This document shows, in pieces, positions 10,481 through 20,142 of a DNA stretch of 64,000 nucleotides (its first letter is position 1; the number at the start of each line of letters is the position of its first letter). The notes under the pieces were generated by a model that made no database searches, was not told the DNA's origin, and worked only from the letters and a program-made list of their open reading frames with translations. The translations under genes were made by a program, and so were the position numbers. This DNA comes from Alcanivorax sp. S71-1-4 (GTDB lineage Bacteria; Pseudomonadota; Gammaproteobacteria; Pseudomonadales; Alcanivoracaceae). The DNA is taken from assembly GCF_009846755.1 (NCBI RefSeq), contig NZ_AQOR01000001.1:124001-188000 (forward strand). The letters are read 5' to 3'.

Positions 10481-11149
10481 TCAGCCCCCGAGAATCTGGT
10501 ACGGGCCGCCGCGTTCCAGCGCGCGCTGGTAGGCGGGCCGGTCGTGGATGCGGGACAGGAATGCTGTCAGGGCCGGGTAGCGGTCGCCGCCGGCGCGGGT
10601 GGCGGCGGCTTCCAGCGGGAAGCTCATCTGGATATCGGCGGCGCTGAAATCGTCGCCGGCGAACCAGGTCTGCTTGCCCAGGTGTGCCTCCAGCATGGCC
10701 AGGTGATCATGGATCTGTGGTTGCAGGAAGCTGCTGCGCACCTTGCCGCACAGGGCGCGGGCGATGGGCCGGGCAAAGAAGGGCATGGGCGATTTCGGGA
10801 TGCGGGTGAACACCAGCGACATCACCATCAGCGGCATCAGCGAGCCTTCGGCGTAGTGCATGAAGTAGCGGTAGTCGAGCCAGGCCGGGCTGTCCGGCGC
10901 TGGCGCCAGCGAGCCGCCGGCCTTCGCCACCAGATACTCGATAATGGCGCCGGATTCGGCGATCGTGCGGCCTTCGTCGGTGATGACCGGCGACTTGCCC
11001 AGCGGATGCACGGCTTTCAATTCGGCTGGCGCGAGCATGGTTTTCGGGTCGCGGGCGTAGCGTTTCACCTCATAGGGAAGCCCGAGCTCCTCCAGCAGCC
11101 ATAGGACGCGTTGCGAGCGGGAGTTTTCCAGGTGGTGGACGGTGATCAT
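10481..11149 (-). CDS. Glutathione S-transferase family protein
   Basis: A 222-aa protein with the N-terminal thioredoxin-fold domain (MITVHHLENSRSQRVLWLLEELG), the cis-proline segment GKSPVI, the glutathione-binding TIAESGAIIEYL, and a helical C-terminal domain (WFAGDDFSAADIQMSFPLEA). It conjugates or reduces substrates with glutathione; the substrate is unknown. It is divergent from trmB with a 74-bp gap. Confidence 0.9.
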   Translation of the reverse strand: MITVHHLENSRSQRVLWLLEELGLPYEVKRYARDPKTMLAPAELKAVHPLGKSPVITDEGRTIAESGAIIEYLVAKAGGSLAPAPDSPAWLDYRYFMHYAEGSLMPLMVMSLVFTRIPKSPMPFFARPIARALCGKVRSSFLQPQIHDHLAMLEAHLGKQTWFAGDDFSAADIQMSFPLEAAATRAGGDRYPALTAFLSRIHDRPAYQRALERGGPYQILGG

Positions 11150-11223
11150 GGGGGCTCCTGTTGGCGCTGTTACGGCGTGGCGCCTAGAATGGCGCCCTTC
11201 TGAGAGCGGGATGACGCTGAACC

Positions 11224-11943
11224 ATGCTTGATTTCATCAGACAGGACAAGGACCCCGTCACCGGCCGGGTGATGCGCAAGGTGCGCAGCTTTGTGCTGCG
11301 TGAAGGGCGCCTGACCCTTGGCCAGCAGAAGGCGCTGGATACCCTCTGGCCGGTCTACGGCCTGGAACGTGATCAGGGCATGCTGGACCCGCAGGCGGTA
11401 TTTGGCCGCGATGCCCCCAGAGTGCTGGAAATCGGCTACGGCATGGGCGCGTCACTGGCGGCGATGGCCGAGGCGGCGCCTGAGCAGGATTTTATCGGTA
11501 TCGAGGTGCACCGCCCCGGGGTTGGCGCACTGCTGATGGAGATCGAGGGACGCGGCCTGCGCAACCTGCGCAGCTATTGTGATGACGCGGTGGAAATTCT
11601 TGAGCTGTGCATCCCCGATGGCAGCCTGGCGCGGGTGCAGCTTTACTTCCCGGACCCCTGGCACAAGAAAAAGCACCACAAGCGCCGCATTGTGCAGCCG
11701 GCGTTTATCGATCTGGTGCGTCGCAAGCTGGCACCCGAGGGGGTGTTCCACCTGGCCACGGACTGGGAAGACTACGCGGTGCACATGCTCGAACATATGG
11801 AAGCGGCCAGCGGCTGGAGCAACAGGGCTGGCGCGGGGGCCTACTCGGAGCGGCCCGCCTGGCGTCCGGAAACCAAGTTCGAGCGTCGCGGTGCGCGGCT
11901 CGGCCACGGTGTCTGGGATCTGCTTTACTCGCGCGTTGGCTGA
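11224..11943 (+). CDS. trmB: tRNA (guanine-N7-)-methyltransferase
   Basis: TrmB methylates G46 in the variable loop of tRNAs using SAM. The protein has 239 aa. The SAM-binding motif is [11 protein letters not shown] (glycine-rich motif I), and the family signature [16 protein letters not shown] is present. The C-terminus has [14 protein letters not shown] and the [17 protein letters not shown] block. The 3' end overlaps the converging beta-barrel gene by 19 bp. Confidence 0.96.
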   Translation: MLDFIRQDKDPVTGRVMRKVRSFVLREGRLTLGQQKALDTLWPVYGLERDQGMLDPQAVFGRDAPRVLEIGYGMGASLAAMAEAAPEQDFIGIEVHRPGVGALLMEIEGRGLRNLRSYCDDAVEILELCIPDGSLARVQLYFPDPWHKKKHHKRRIVQPAFIDLVRRKLAPEGVFHLATDWEDYAVHMLEHMEAASGWSNRAGAGAYSERPAWRPETKFERRGARLGHGVWDLLYSRVG

Positions 11944-12497
11944 GCGCGCTGGCCGAACAGGAAGCGCACGCCCAGCGTCACAGTGCGCAAGTCGATGTCC
12001 TCCACGGCCTGATCGTCGTAACTCAGATGCAGGGCGGCCTGGGGAGAAGCCATGAATTCCAGGCCAGCACCGGCCACGCGATCATCGCCGGTAAAGTGGT
12101 CGGTGCCATGCTCCACGCTGGGCTTGATGTCCATGTCCCAACGCCAGACGCCATAGCGTGCGGTCAGTGCCCAGCGGGGCGAGAGCGGCATTCGGCCGAT
12201 CAGCGACAGACCGTAGCCGGAGCCGTTCACGTCCCGTTCCAGCACATCATCCAGCGCGAAGATATCCGTCGCCAGGCCGGTGGCCTCCAGGCCCAGCCAG
12301 CGATTGAACTGCCAGCCCAGACCTGCCGCCAGGGCGGCGTCAGTGTCACGGAGGTGGCTGGTCGATTCGGAACCCAGGTAATCGCCACGCGCTGTGGCGC
12401 GGGAAGCGCCGACGCCAAAACGGGCATAGAAATCCGCCAGGGCGGACAGCGGCAACAGACAAAGCAGCGTGACGGCAAGCGAATGGGTGCGGGGCAT
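11925..12497 (-). CDS. Outer membrane beta-barrel protein
   Basis: A 190-aa exported protein. A signal peptide ([21 protein letters not shown]) precedes alternating hydrophobic strands and glycine/aromatic turns typical of an eight-stranded OmpA/opacity-like barrel. The C-terminal strand reads [14 protein letters not shown], so the terminal aromatic is followed by a short tail. No specific family was recognised. It converges with trmB and overlaps its end. Confidence 0.75.
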   Translation of the reverse strand: MPRTHSLAVTLLCLLPLSALADFYARFGVGASRATARGDYLGSESTSHLRDTDAALAAGLGWQFNRWLGLEATGLATDIFALDDVLERDVNGSGYGLSLIGRMPLSPRWALTARYGVWRWDMDIKPSVEHGTDHFTGDDRVAGAGLEFMASPQAALHLSYDDQAVEDIDLRTVTLGVRFLFGQRAQPTRE

Positions 12498-12589
12498 GGC
12501 GCATCCTTGTGTCAGGAAGTCAGGGAGCGGTCTCGGGACCGATGAAATAATTTGTTACACCCTGACAGGCGTGCTTGCAGCCATCTATC

Positions 12590-13894
12590 TCAGTTTGATG
12601 ACACCGACACCTCTTTCAGTCGTATCGAGGCCAGTGTGCCGGCCAGTCCCATCGCCCCCAGCAGCCACAGCACCGCTGCCGTGGAGAGCAGCGACGCCAG
12701 CGCGCTGAGGCCGCCTGCCACCAGCAGCAACACGCCGATCACGGTATTGCTCACCGCCGTGTAGTCGGTGCGCTTGTTGCCACCGGCCATATCGACCAGA
12801 TAGGTTTTGCGGCCGATGCGCACGCCGGCGTGCGCCACCGACAGCACGAAGAACGCCAGCGGGAAAAACCACGGGTTGCCCTCCCCTGCCCACTGCGCAA
12901 AGCCGGCTGTGCCCAGGCAGGCCACACTCGCCAGCGCGCCGCCGCGAATCATTACCCGGCGCGACGAGGCATCGGCCATAAAGCCCCAGACACTGGCGCT
13001 CACCGCGCTGGCGAGGCTGGCAGCCATGACGAAGCTGCCGAGCAGCAGTGCCCCGCCGCCCTGCTGCTGTGCGAGGACCACGATAAACGGGGAGCCCAGC
13101 GCCGACGCCATCAGCAAGGCCCGCGAGATCACGAACCAGCGGAACGGCGCGTCATCGCGCAACAGCGTCAGGCTGCGCAGTGCCTGCGGCAGCGCGTGGC
13201 CGCCACCTTGTGTCTCGCCGTCGAACTCATCGATGCGTGAAAACAGCAGCGCGGCAGCGAACCAGGCAAGGGCGGCTGCCACCAGCAGGCCGGTATACAG
13301 CGCCAGCGACGGATCGTTCCGGTCGTTGAACAGGATTGCCGCCAGCGCCAGGGTGATCAGGCCGGAGAACGTGGCGGCCAGTCCGCCCAGCCGGCCGCGG
13401 CGTGACTTGGGAATGGTCTTGCCCTGCACATCTTTCATGGCCACCGAGCACAGGCCGCGTGCCAGTGAAAAGGCGGCCAGCAAGACAACAATGGCCAGCC
13501 CCGCGTGCAGGCCCTCCAGCAGCCACACGCTGGCGGCCATGCCGAGCACGGCGGCGCCCTGCAACAGGCTGCCGAGCACCCAGAAGGGTTTGCGGCGCGC
13601 GTGGCCACGCACCCAGGCGCCGATCATCAATTGCGGGATCATCGAACCGGATTCGCGGATCGGCACCAGTGCCGATACCAGCGCGGCGGGTGCACCGAGT
13701 GCCGGGATCAGCCAGGCCAGGATGGTTTTCGGATTGATCAGCAGATCGCCGATGCTGGTCAGCACCTGGCTGCAGAGCATCAGCAGAAAATTGCCCGGTA
13801 CTTCGCGGCAGGCATTGTCGGAAATATCGGTGCAGACGCGGGCGTCTTCTTCGTTGGCGACCAGGGCGTAGAGACGCTCTGTGGTGTCTTTCAT
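12590..13894 (-). CDS. Major facilitator superfamily transporter
   Basis: A 434-aa polytopic membrane protein with about twelve hydrophobic segments and a hydrophilic N-terminal ~45 aa. The central loop (RIDEFDGETQGGGHALPQA) separates two six-helix halves. RKPFWVLGSLLQG resembles the loop 2-3 region of MFS carriers. The substrate is unknown. The start at 13894 (MKDTTERLYALV) is chosen over an upstream in-frame start because that extension (MALPSHPPRAWN) looks non-coding. A type A repeat lies just upstream. Confidence 0.85.
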   Translation of the reverse strand: MKDTTERLYALVANEEDARVCTDISDNACREVPGNFLLMLCSQVLTSIGDLLINPKTILAWLIPALGAPAALVSALVPIRESGSMIPQLMIGAWVRGHARRKPFWVLGSLLQGAAVLGMAASVWLLEGLHAGLAIVVLLAAFSLARGLCSVAMKDVQGKTIPKSRRGRLGGLAATFSGLITLALAAILFNDRNDPSLALYTGLLVAAALAWFAAALLFSRIDEFDGETQGGGHALPQALRSLTLLRDDAPFRWFVISRALLMASALGSPFIVVLAQQQGGGALLLGSFVMAASLASAVSASVWGFMADASSRRVMIRGGALASVACLGTAGFAQWAGEGNPWFFPLAFFVLSVAHAGVRIGRKTYLVDMAGGNKRTDYTAVSNTVIGVLLLVAGGLSALASLLSTAAVLWLLGAMGLAGTLASIRLKEVSVSSN

Positions 13895-13915
13895 GCTATT
13901 CCACGCTCTGGGCGG

Positions 13916-14083
13916 GTGGGAGGGTAGAGCCAAAGGCGAAACCCACCATGGCCATGCCTGTTAATCACTCCCGCAAAATCATCGAAATCACCCGGCTTGG
14001 GAGGTGGGTAGTTTCGATGATTTTGTGCGAGCAGTACGCAACATGGTCCGGGTGGGTTTCGCCTTTGGCTCTACCCACCCTAC
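13916..14083. repeat. Type A interspersed repeat, copy 1 (inverted core orientation)
   Basis: The left arm GTAGAGCCAAAGGCGAAACC (from 13924) and right arm GGTTTCGCCTTTGGCTCTAC (through about 14073) are inverted repeats, extended by GTGGGAGG and CCACCCTAC outside. The core reads TCACTCCCGCAAAATCATCG on the left and TTTTGTGCGAGCAGT on the right, the reverse of the other three copies. The element lies between the MFS gene and the metF stop codon. Confidence 0.9.
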
Positions 14084-14086
14084 TGT

Positions 14087-14920
14087 TCAGAGTCCCAGAT
14101 TATCCAGCACTTTCAGTGTCGGTCCGGCCTGGTTCATGGTGTAGAAATGCAGGCCCGGCGCGCCCATCGCCAGCAGCCGTTCGCACAGCCGGGTCACGAT
14201 CTCGGTGCCGAACGCTTTCACCGCTGCGTCGTCGTCCTTGATATCGTTCAGCTTGCTGGCCAGCCAGCGCGGGATGTCCGCACCGCAGGTGCTGGAAAAA
14301 CGCAGCAGGTTGGCGACATTCAGGATCGGCATGATGCCGGGGTATACCGGCGCAGTGCAGCCTTTTTTCTGCAAGGCGTCGAGATAGAAACCGTAGGCGT
14401 CCGCATTGTAGAAATACTGCGTGATACCGTGGTTGGCGCCGGCGTCGATCTTGCGCTTGAAGTGCGCAATGTCGTCATCGAAGCTGCGTGCCTGTGGATG
14501 CATTTCCGGGTAGGCGGCGACTTCCAGCGTGAAATGATCGCCGCTGATCTCGCGGATCAATGCCACCAGATCGTCGGCGTATTTCAGCTCGCCCTGGGCG
14601 TACCCCATGCCCGACGGCAGGTCGCCGCGCAGCGCCACGATGCGCGTCACGCCGTTGTCGCGGTAGTGGTTGATCAGCTCGACCAGCTCCTCGCGGCTCT
14701 GGCCAATGCAGCTCAGGTGCGGCGCGGTGTCGGGGTGCTGTCCGCGCAGCCGGTTGACGGTGTTGATGGTGTTGTCGCGGGTAGAGCCGCCGGCGCCATA
14801 GGTGCAGGAGAAAAATTCAGGGTTTTTCGCCAGCAGTTTCTGCTGTACGCCGAGCAGCTTGTCCAGCCCTTCCGCCGTTTTCGGCGGGAAGAATTCAAAA
14901 CTGATGCGTTTGCCTGTCAT
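14087..14920 (-). CDS. metF: 5,10-methylenetetrahydrofolate reductase
   Basis: An FAD-dependent enzyme of 277 aa that reduces methylene-THF to methyl-THF, the methyl donor for methionine synthesis. The N-terminus RISFEFFPPKTAEG and the segments CTYGAGGSTRD, ALRGDLP and PGIMPILN are diagnostic. It is the last gene of the leftward sahR-metK-ahcY-metF operon and begins 48 bp after the ahcY stop codon. Confidence 0.97.
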   Translation of the reverse strand: MTGKRISFEFFPPKTAEGLDKLLGVQQKLLAKNPEFFSCTYGAGGSTRDNTINTVNRLRGQHPDTAPHLSCIGQSREELVELINHYRDNGVTRIVALRGDLPSGMGYAQGELKYADDLVALIREISGDHFTLEVAAYPEMHPQARSFDDDIAHFKRKIDAGANHGITQYFYNADAYGFYLDALQKKGCTAPVYPGIMPILNVANLLRFSSTCGADIPRWLASKLNDIKDDDAAVKAFGTEIVTRLCERLLAMGAPGLHFYTMNQAGPTLKVLDNLGL

Positions 14921-14940
14921 GGTGCGATGTCCCGTTCACG

Positions 14941-14960
14941 GGCCGGCCTGGTGGCCGGCC
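14941..14960 (-). other. Intercistronic hairpin between ahcY and metF
   Basis: A perfect 8-bp GGCCGGCC stem with a 4-base loop lies just after ahcY. No T tract follows in the leftward direction, so it is more likely an RNA-processing or attenuating hairpin than a full terminator. Confidence 0.4.
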
Positions 14961-14968
14961 CTGTGTCC

Positions 14969-16357
14969 TCAGTACTTGTAGTGATCCGGCTTGAACGGGC
15001 CGTCCACTGTCACGCCGATGTAGTCGGCCTGGGTGTCGGTCAGACGTGTCATGACACCACCGAAACCCTGCACCATATAACGGGCTACTTCCTCGTCCAG
15101 TTGCTTGGGCAGCACTTCCACTTTCAGCATGCGCTGTTTGACCGCGTCGCTGTGGTTGGCGTAACCCTGATCGAACAGGTACATCTGCGCCAGCACCTGG
15201 TTGGCAAAAGAGCCGTCCATGATGCGGCTCGGGTGGCCGGTGGCATTGCCCAGGTTGACCAGGCGGCCTTCGGACAGCAGCAGCAGGAAGTCGCCTTTGG
15301 CCTTGTCGCGCCACACTTTGTGTACCTGGGGTTTCACTTCTTCCCATTCCCAGTTCTTGCGCATCCAGGCGGTGTCGATTTCATTGTCGAAATGACCGAT
15401 GTTGCTGACCACGCAGCCCGGCTTCAGGGCTTTGAGCATGTTGGCATCACACACATTGACGTTGCCGGTGGTGGTCACCACCAGGTCGATCTGGCCAAGC
15501 AGCGCGGTATCAATGCTGTCGGCCTTGCCGGTGTTCAGGCCGTTGATGAACGGGCTGACCACTTCGTATCCGTCCATGCAGGCCTGCATGGCGCAGATCG
15601 GGTCAATCTCGGTGACGCGCACGATCATGCCTTCCTGGCGTAGTGACTGCGCAGAGCCCTTGCCCACGTCGCCATAGCCGATCACCAGTGCTTTCTTGCC
15701 GGACAACAGATGGTCGGTGCCGCGCTTGATGGCGTCGTTGAGCGAATGACGGCAGCCGTACTTGTTGTCGTTTTTTGACTTGGTGACGGAGTCGTTGACG
15801 TTCACTGCCGGTACTTTCAAAGTGCCTTTTTTCAGCATCTCGTACAGGCGGTGCACACCGGTGGTGGTTTCTTCGGTGATGCCGTGAATCTTGTCCAGCA
15901 TCTGCGGGTACTGGTCGTGGATGTGCGCGGTCAGGTCGCCGCCGTCATCCAGAATCATGTTGGCGTCCCACAGGTCGCCGTTGGCGTCACGGCAGGTCTG
16001 CTCGATACACCACATGTATTCTTCTTCGGTCTCGCCTTTCCAGGCGAATACCGGCACGCCGGCGGCGGCAATGGCGGCAGCAGCGTGATCCTGGGTGGAG
16101 AAGATGTTGCAGCTCGACCAGCGCACTTCCGCGCCCAGTGCTTTCAGTGTTTCGATCAGCACGGCGGTCTGGATGGTCATGTGGATGCAGCCGATGATCT
16201 TTGCGCCCTTCAGCGGCTGCTGTGCGCGGTACTTTTCACGGATCGCCATCAGTGCCGGCATTTCGGTTTCGGCGATCTCGATTTCCTTGCGGCCCCAGTC
16301 GGCCAGCGAAATGTCGGCGACTTTATAGTCTGCGGCGACATCGGTTTTTGCGTTCAT
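14969..16357 (-). CDS. ahcY: S-adenosylhomocysteine hydrolase
   Basis: NAD-dependent AhcY splits SAH to homocysteine and adenosine, relieving product inhibition of methyltransferases. The protein has 462 aa. Visible motifs are [31 protein letters not shown], the NAD-binding [13 protein letters not shown], and the C-terminal FKPDHYKY. The ATG at 16357 follows GGAGAAGCAC; an upstream in-frame ATG would lie on the ribosome site. An SAH riboswitch immediately precedes the gene and metK lies upstream in the same operon. Confidence 0.97.
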   Translation of the reverse strand: MNAKTDVAADYKVADISLADWGRKEIEIAETEMPALMAIREKYRAQQPLKGAKIIGCIHMTIQTAVLIETLKALGAEVRWSSCNIFSTQDHAAAAIAAAGVPVFAWKGETEEEYMWCIEQTCRDANGDLWDANMILDDGGDLTAHIHDQYPQMLDKIHGITEETTTGVHRLYEMLKKGTLKVPAVNVNDSVTKSKNDNKYGCRHSLNDAIKRGTDHLLSGKKALVIGYGDVGKGSAQSLRQEGMIVRVTEIDPICAMQACMDGYEVVSPFINGLNTGKADSIDTALLGQIDLVVTTTGNVNVCDANMLKALKPGCVVSNIGHFDNEIDTAWMRKNWEWEEVKPQVHKVWRDKAKGDFLLLLSEGRLVNLGNATGHPSRIMDGSFANQVLAQMYLFDQGYANHSDAVKQRMLKVEVLPKQLDEEVARYMVQGFGGVMTRLTDTQADYIGVTVDGPFKPDHYKY

Positions 16358-16382
16358 GTGCTTCTCCATTCGTTTTTGACGA

Positions 16383-16456
16383 ATGGGCGCCGTTGCATCA
16401 ATGATGCGCCCTGCCCCCGAGCCTCGCGGTCTGACCGCTGCAGCGCCCCTCGGGAA
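16383..16456 (-). ncRNA. SAH riboswitch in the ahcY leader
   Basis: On the minus strand the metK-ahcY gap holds all conserved parts of the S-adenosylhomocysteine riboswitch. CCCGAG (16454-16449) can pair with CTCGGG (16421-16416) as the pseudoknot. GGGCGC (16448-16443) pairs with GCGCCC (16390-16385) as P1. A GCGGT/ACCGC hairpin forms P2, GCATCA/TGATGC forms the variable hairpin, and the AACGGCGCCC 3' block is present. This class turns expression on when SAH accumulates. It lies between two genes of one operon rather than at the promoter. Confidence 0.9.
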
Positions 16457-16468
16457 CAGGGCGTGGTA

Positions 16469-17629
16469 TTACAGGCCGGCGTCGGCTTTCAGTGCGGCAG
16501 CCTTGTCGGTCTTTTCCCAGGTGAAGTTGTCACCTTCGCGGCCGAAGTGGCCATAAGCCGCTGTGGCACGGTAGATCGGACGGCGCAGGTCGAGCATTTC
16601 GATGATGCCGCGCGGACGCAGGTCGAAGTGCTTGCGCACCAGCTCGATGATCACCTCATCAGCGACCTTGCCGGTGCCGAAAGTGTTGACCGAGATGGAG
16701 GTCGGCTCGGCCACGCCGATGGCGTAGCTGACCTGGATCTCACATTTGCCGGCCAGCCCGGCGGCGACAATATTCTTTGCCACATAGCGGCCTGCGTAGG
16801 CGGCGGAGCGGTCCACTTTCGTCGGATCCTTGCCGGAGAACGCGCCGCCGCCGTGACGGGCCATGCCGCCGTAGGTGTCGACGATGATCTTGCGACCCGT
16901 CAGGCCGCAGTCGCCCATCGGGCCACCAATAATGAACTGGCCGGTCGGGTTGATGTGGAAGCGGGTCTTGTCGTGCAGCCACTCTTGCGGCAGCACCGGC
17001 AACAGGATTTCGTCCATCACCGCATCGCGCAGGTCGGCCTGGCTGATGTCCGGGCTGTGCTGGGTGGACAGCACCACGGCGTCGATGGCGACCGGTTTGC
17101 CGTTTTCATAACGCAGCGTCACCTGGCTTTTTGCATCCGGGCGCAGCCACGGCAGCACGCCGTTCTTGCGCAGCTCGGCCTGGCGCTCCACCAGACGGTG
17201 CGAGAAAAAGATCGGCGCGGGCATCAAGGTGTCGGTTTCGTTGGTCGCGTAGCCGAACATCAGGCCCTGGTCGCCGGCACCGATTTCCTTGTCTTCTTTC
17301 GCGTCCACGCCCATGGCGATGTCCGGGCTCTGCTTGCCGATGGCGTTGAGTACCGCACAGCTGGCACCGTCAAAGCCGACGTCGGAGCTGTCGTAACCGA
17401 TGTCCAGGATCACCTGGCGCACCACGTCTTCCAAGTCCACATAGGTGGAGGTGGTGACTTCGCCCGCAACCACGGCCATGCCGGTTTTCACCAGGGTTTC
17501 CACCGCCACACGTGCGTGCGGATCATCCTTGATGATGGCGTCGAGCACGGCATCCGAAATCTGGTCGGCCATTTTGTCCGGATGGCCTTCGGATACGGAT
17601 TCCGACGTAAAGATGGAATATTCGCTCAT
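16469..17629 (-). CDS. metK: S-adenosylmethionine synthetase
   Basis: MetK makes SAM from methionine and ATP. The protein has 386 aa, the family's usual size. Motifs are [13 protein letters not shown] at the N-terminus, [12 protein letters not shown], and the glycine-rich [19 protein letters not shown]. The ATG at 17629 (MSEYSIF) is the normal MetK start; a longer in-frame reading upstream would overlap the sahR-like gene and is rejected. It is the second gene of the SAM-cycle operon. Confidence 0.97.
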   Translation of the reverse strand: MSEYSIFTSESVSEGHPDKMADQISDAVLDAIIKDDPHARVAVETLVKTGMAVVAGEVTTSTYVDLEDVVRQVILDIGYDSSDVGFDGASCAVLNAIGKQSPDIAMGVDAKEDKEIGAGDQGLMFGYATNETDTLMPAPIFFSHRLVERQAELRKNGVLPWLRPDAKSQVTLRYENGKPVAIDAVVLSTQHSPDISQADLRDAVMDEILLPVLPQEWLHDKTRFHINPTGQFIIGGPMGDCGLTGRKIIVDTYGGMARHGGGAFSGKDPTKVDRSAAYAGRYVAKNIVAAGLAGKCEIQVSYAIGVAEPTSISVNTFGTGKVADEVIIELVRKHFDLRPRGIIEMLDLRRPIYRATAAYGHFGREGDNFTWEKTDKAAALKADAGL

Positions 17630-17657
17630 TGCTTTGGTGGCTCCCTGGTTGAGGGGT

Positions 17658-18680
17658 TTACGGATTGAGTGCGTCGTCCGCGTGCACAAAGCTGCACGCC
17701 TGGACCTGAAAACCATTGCGCTGGGCCAGAAACTGGATCTCCAGCAACCGCAGGCCGGCGCGCTGCGCCCAGCCTTCCAGCTCCTGCTCATCAAAACCCA
17801 GCCACTGATCGCCGCAGCGTTCCCGTGCCCAGGCCTGGTCGTGCCGGCACAGCTCGGTAATCACCAGCACGCCGCCCCGGCGCAGCCGGCGCGCGGCGGT
17901 GACAAAACAGTCTGCCGGTGTCGGCAGATGGTGCAGCACCATGTTCAGCACCACGGCGTCAAACTGGCGTGGTGGTGCGGCCTGCGGCCAGTCACCCCGT
18001 ATCAGGCGGACATTTTTCAGCCCCGCCTCGGTGACCCGGTGGCGGGCGTGGGCCAGCATCGCCTCGCTGCTTTCCAGCCCGCTGACCTGCCGGAAGCGCC
18101 CGGCGAGCCGGACCAGAAAGCGGCCATCGCCAGGGCCCACTTCCAGGGCTGCGTCGCCGCCGTCGGGCAGGGCGCGGGCCAGCAGCTCGTCCGCGAGGTC
18201 GCCATACTGGGCATAATCGGCGATCAAGTCGTCATGTGCGTCGAAATCGCCACCATTTCGCTCGAAAAATGCCCGGCTCTGCGCCGCGCGCTGTGCTTCG
18301 ATGCGGGCCAGGCGGCGGGCCACTGGTGGCGCCAGGTCCTGCGCATCCAGACGTTCCAGCAAGGCGCGGTGCAGGCTGCCGGTATCCGCCTGCGGGTCCG
18401 GCAACTGACGGCGGTAGAAGATGGTGTTGCCTTCTCGCCGCTGTTCCACCAGCGCGGCCTTCGCCAGCACTTTCAGGTGGTGGCTCATGCCGGACTGGCG
18501 CATGTCCAGAATCTCGGCCAGTTCCAGTACCGCGAAGCTGTTATAGCCCAGCACTTGCAGGGCCTGCAGGCGCAGCGGGTCGCCAGCGGCTTTCAATAGC
18601 GCCGCCAGTGCATCCAGCGTGGTGTCTTCGGCGTCCGGCGCCACCTGCAACAGGGTCATAAGGAGCGCAGTGTAGGGCAT
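17658..18680 (-). CDS. ArsR-family regulator fused to a SAM-dependent methyltransferase domain (SahR-like)
   Basis: A 340-aa two-domain protein. The N-terminal winged helix-turn-helix (about residues 20-95: [26 protein letters not shown]) is of the ArsR type. The C-terminal half is a class I methyltransferase fold with motif [13 protein letters not shown] and the later [12 protein letters not shown] segment. This architecture, heading metK-ahcY-metF, matches SahR, described in Proteobacteria as a repressor of SAM-cycle genes that responds to SAH. The ATG at 18680 lies 4 bp from a 32-bp palindrome; an alternative ATG at 18659 cannot be excluded. Confidence 0.85.
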   Translation of the reverse strand: MPYTALLMTLLQVAPDAEDTTLDALAALLKAAGDPLRLQALQVLGYNSFAVLELAEILDMRQSGMSHHLKVLAKAALVEQRREGNTIFYRRQLPDPQADTGSLHRALLERLDAQDLAPPVARRLARIEAQRAAQSRAFFERNGGDFDAHDDLIADYAQYGDLADELLARALPDGGDAALEVGPGDGRFLVRLAGRFRQVSGLESSEAMLAHARHRVTEAGLKNVRLIRGDWPQAAPPRQFDAVVLNMVLHHLPTPADCFVTAARRLRRGGVLVITELCRHDQAWARERCGDQWLGFDEQELEGWAQRAGLRLLEIQFLAQRNGFQVQACSFVHADDALNP

Positions 18681-18684
18681 GCGC

Positions 18685-18716
18685 AAACCTATATCAAAAT
18701 ATTTTGATATAGGTTT
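18685..18716. promoter_or_regulatory. 32-bp perfect palindrome, probable SahR operator
   Basis: The left half AAACCTATATCAAAAT is followed directly by its exact reverse complement. It is strikingly AT-rich in a GC-rich region and abuts the start of the sahR-like gene at the operon promoter. The position strongly suggests autoregulation of the sahR-metK-ahcY-metF operon; the binding protein is inferred. Confidence 0.85.
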
Positions 18717-18853
18717 CGGGTGGCCGGCGGGCTGCGATTGGCCAGGTCTGGGCAGGGCGGCAGCAGGGGGGGAGGGACGGGAGCCGGCGGGATCCGTCGA
18801 ACAGATGTTGCGTGCGCTGGGGTAGAGGTATTCGGCCGTGATGATCGCGGGCG

Positions 18854-19504
18854 TCAGCCTTCGATCAGCCAGGCCCGTTCGCGCAGGGTGTTCAGCCCGG
18901 CTTCTTCAAAGCGGGGCTGCCCGGATGACGCATCCTCGACCTCAAGCTGCCGCACGGCACAGCCGTGGAACAGCCGTTCCACTTCGTCGGCGCTGACAGA
19001 AAAGGGCGGTCCGTCCATTTTCGATTGATCGTATTCCAGTGAGACCAGCAGCATGCGCCAGCCGGCCGGCAGGATGCGGCGCAGGTGTGCCACATAGCGT
19101 TCGCGCATCAGGGGTGGCAGCGCGATCAGTGCGGCACGGTCGTAGACAGCCTGCACGTGGGCGATGTCATCGGCGGTGAGTGAAAAGAAGTCGCCGCAAT
19201 ACAGCGAGTAGCCGGGGGCGTGGGCCACTGTCAGGGCGCCGGCGGGTTGCCATGAGGCGGTGAGCTGGTGGGCACTCAGGAAGGCCTCCAGTGCTGCGCG
19301 TGACAGTTCCGCGCCGACCACCGGATGGCCCTGGCGCTGTAGCCAGTGCATGTCCTCACTCTTTCCGCACAGCGGCACCAGTACCGGGGCTTCGGGCGCG
19401 AGACCCAGCGCAGGCCAGTGACGGGGCAGCCAGCGATGGCCCTCGGGCTGATGGAACCCGATTTCGTTGTTCTGCCAGCGGCGGTGCCAGAATGCTGCTT
19501 CCAT
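18854..19504 (-). CDS. tpm: Thiopurine S-methyltransferase
   Basis: A SAM-dependent methyltransferase of 216 aa of the bacterial TPMT family, which methylates thiols such as thiopurines and, in some bacteria, tellurite or selenite. Family features are FWHRRWQNNEIGFHQPEGH at the N-terminus, VLVPLCGKSEDMHWL (motif I), VVGAELSRAALEAF and YDRAALIALPP. Its position beside the SAM/SAH operon may be coincidental; it has its own upstream region. Confidence 0.93.
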   Translation of the reverse strand: MEAAFWHRRWQNNEIGFHQPEGHRWLPRHWPALGLAPEAPVLVPLCGKSEDMHWLQRQGHPVVGAELSRAALEAFLSAHQLTASWQPAGALTVAHAPGYSLYCGDFFSLTADDIAHVQAVYDRAALIALPPLMRERYVAHLRRILPAGWRMLLVSLEYDQSKMDGPPFSVSADEVERLFHGCAVRQLEVEDASSGQPRFEEAGLNTLRERAWLIEG

Positions 19505-19576
19505 GACCTGCTCCTCGCCTGGGGCCGCGTCAGCGCGGCCAGTGCGTCGGCAAGTATATAGCGAAAGCGGAGAGGT

Positions 19577-19597
19577 GGGGCCGGTGAAGCCGGCCCC
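19577..19597 (-). terminator. GC-rich hairpin after the barrel protein gene
   Basis: The 8-bp stem GGGGCCGG/CCGGCCCC with a 5-base loop lies 9 bp beyond the 3' end of the gene at 19606. There is no clear T tract, so termination is uncertain. Confidence 0.4.
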
Positions 19598-19605
19598 GGG
19601 GCGGA

Positions 19606-20142
19606 TCAGAAATTGTAACGGGCGCCGAGTTCGAGAATCATGCCGTCGGCTTCGGTCGGGATGGACAGGCCACCGACCAGAGAGATTGTCTCGCTGGCAA
19701 AATAATTGGCTTCCACGATGAACAGCAGTTCTTCGTCGTCGGTGACGCCCGGTGCCGGGCCGTTGGCGGCATAGACTTCCGGCAGGTAGCGGATCGCACC
19801 ACGCAGTTCCATGGCATCGCCGGCCGCCAGGCGGGCGCCGCCTTCCAGGACCGGGTTCAGGCCGTCGCCGCTGTCACCCAGGCCGAGCTGGCCGTACAGG
19901 TGCAGGTTGTTCATCGGCGCAATGAAACCGACGCTGGCGTTGCGGAAATCGAAAATGCCACCGTCTTCTGCGGTCAGGTACAGGCTGTCATTGACCTGAT
20001 AGGAACCCTTGATCAGCCATTTGTGTACCTTCTCTTCCGTCCACACCTGATAGGTGCCCTGGACATAGGTGTAGTTGATTTCAGCCACAGAGATGGCGGG
20101 CAGCGCGAGGCAGGCCGCGGCAATAACAGAGCGAAGTTTCAT
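19606..20142 (-). CDS. Exported outer-membrane protein (YfaZ-like)
   Basis: A 178-aa protein with a clear signal peptide (MKLRSVIAAACLALPAISVA) followed by beta-barrel-like strands and a C-terminal aromatic strand ending GARYNF. The alternating pattern and terminal Phe fit an outer-membrane barrel. Similarity to the YfaZ family is suggested by segment pattern only. The ATG at 20142 follows AAGGA; an upstream in-frame start (MTLCTVLTRTFP) is not needed. Confidence 0.72.
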   Translation of the reverse strand: MKLRSVIAAACLALPAISVAEINYTYVQGTYQVWTEEKVHKWLIKGSYQVNDSLYLTAEDGGIFDFRNASVGFIAPMNNLHLYGQLGLGDSGDGLNPVLEGGARLAAGDAMELRGAIRYLPEVYAANGPAPGVTDDEELLFIVEANYFASETISLVGGLSIPTEADGMILELGARYNF

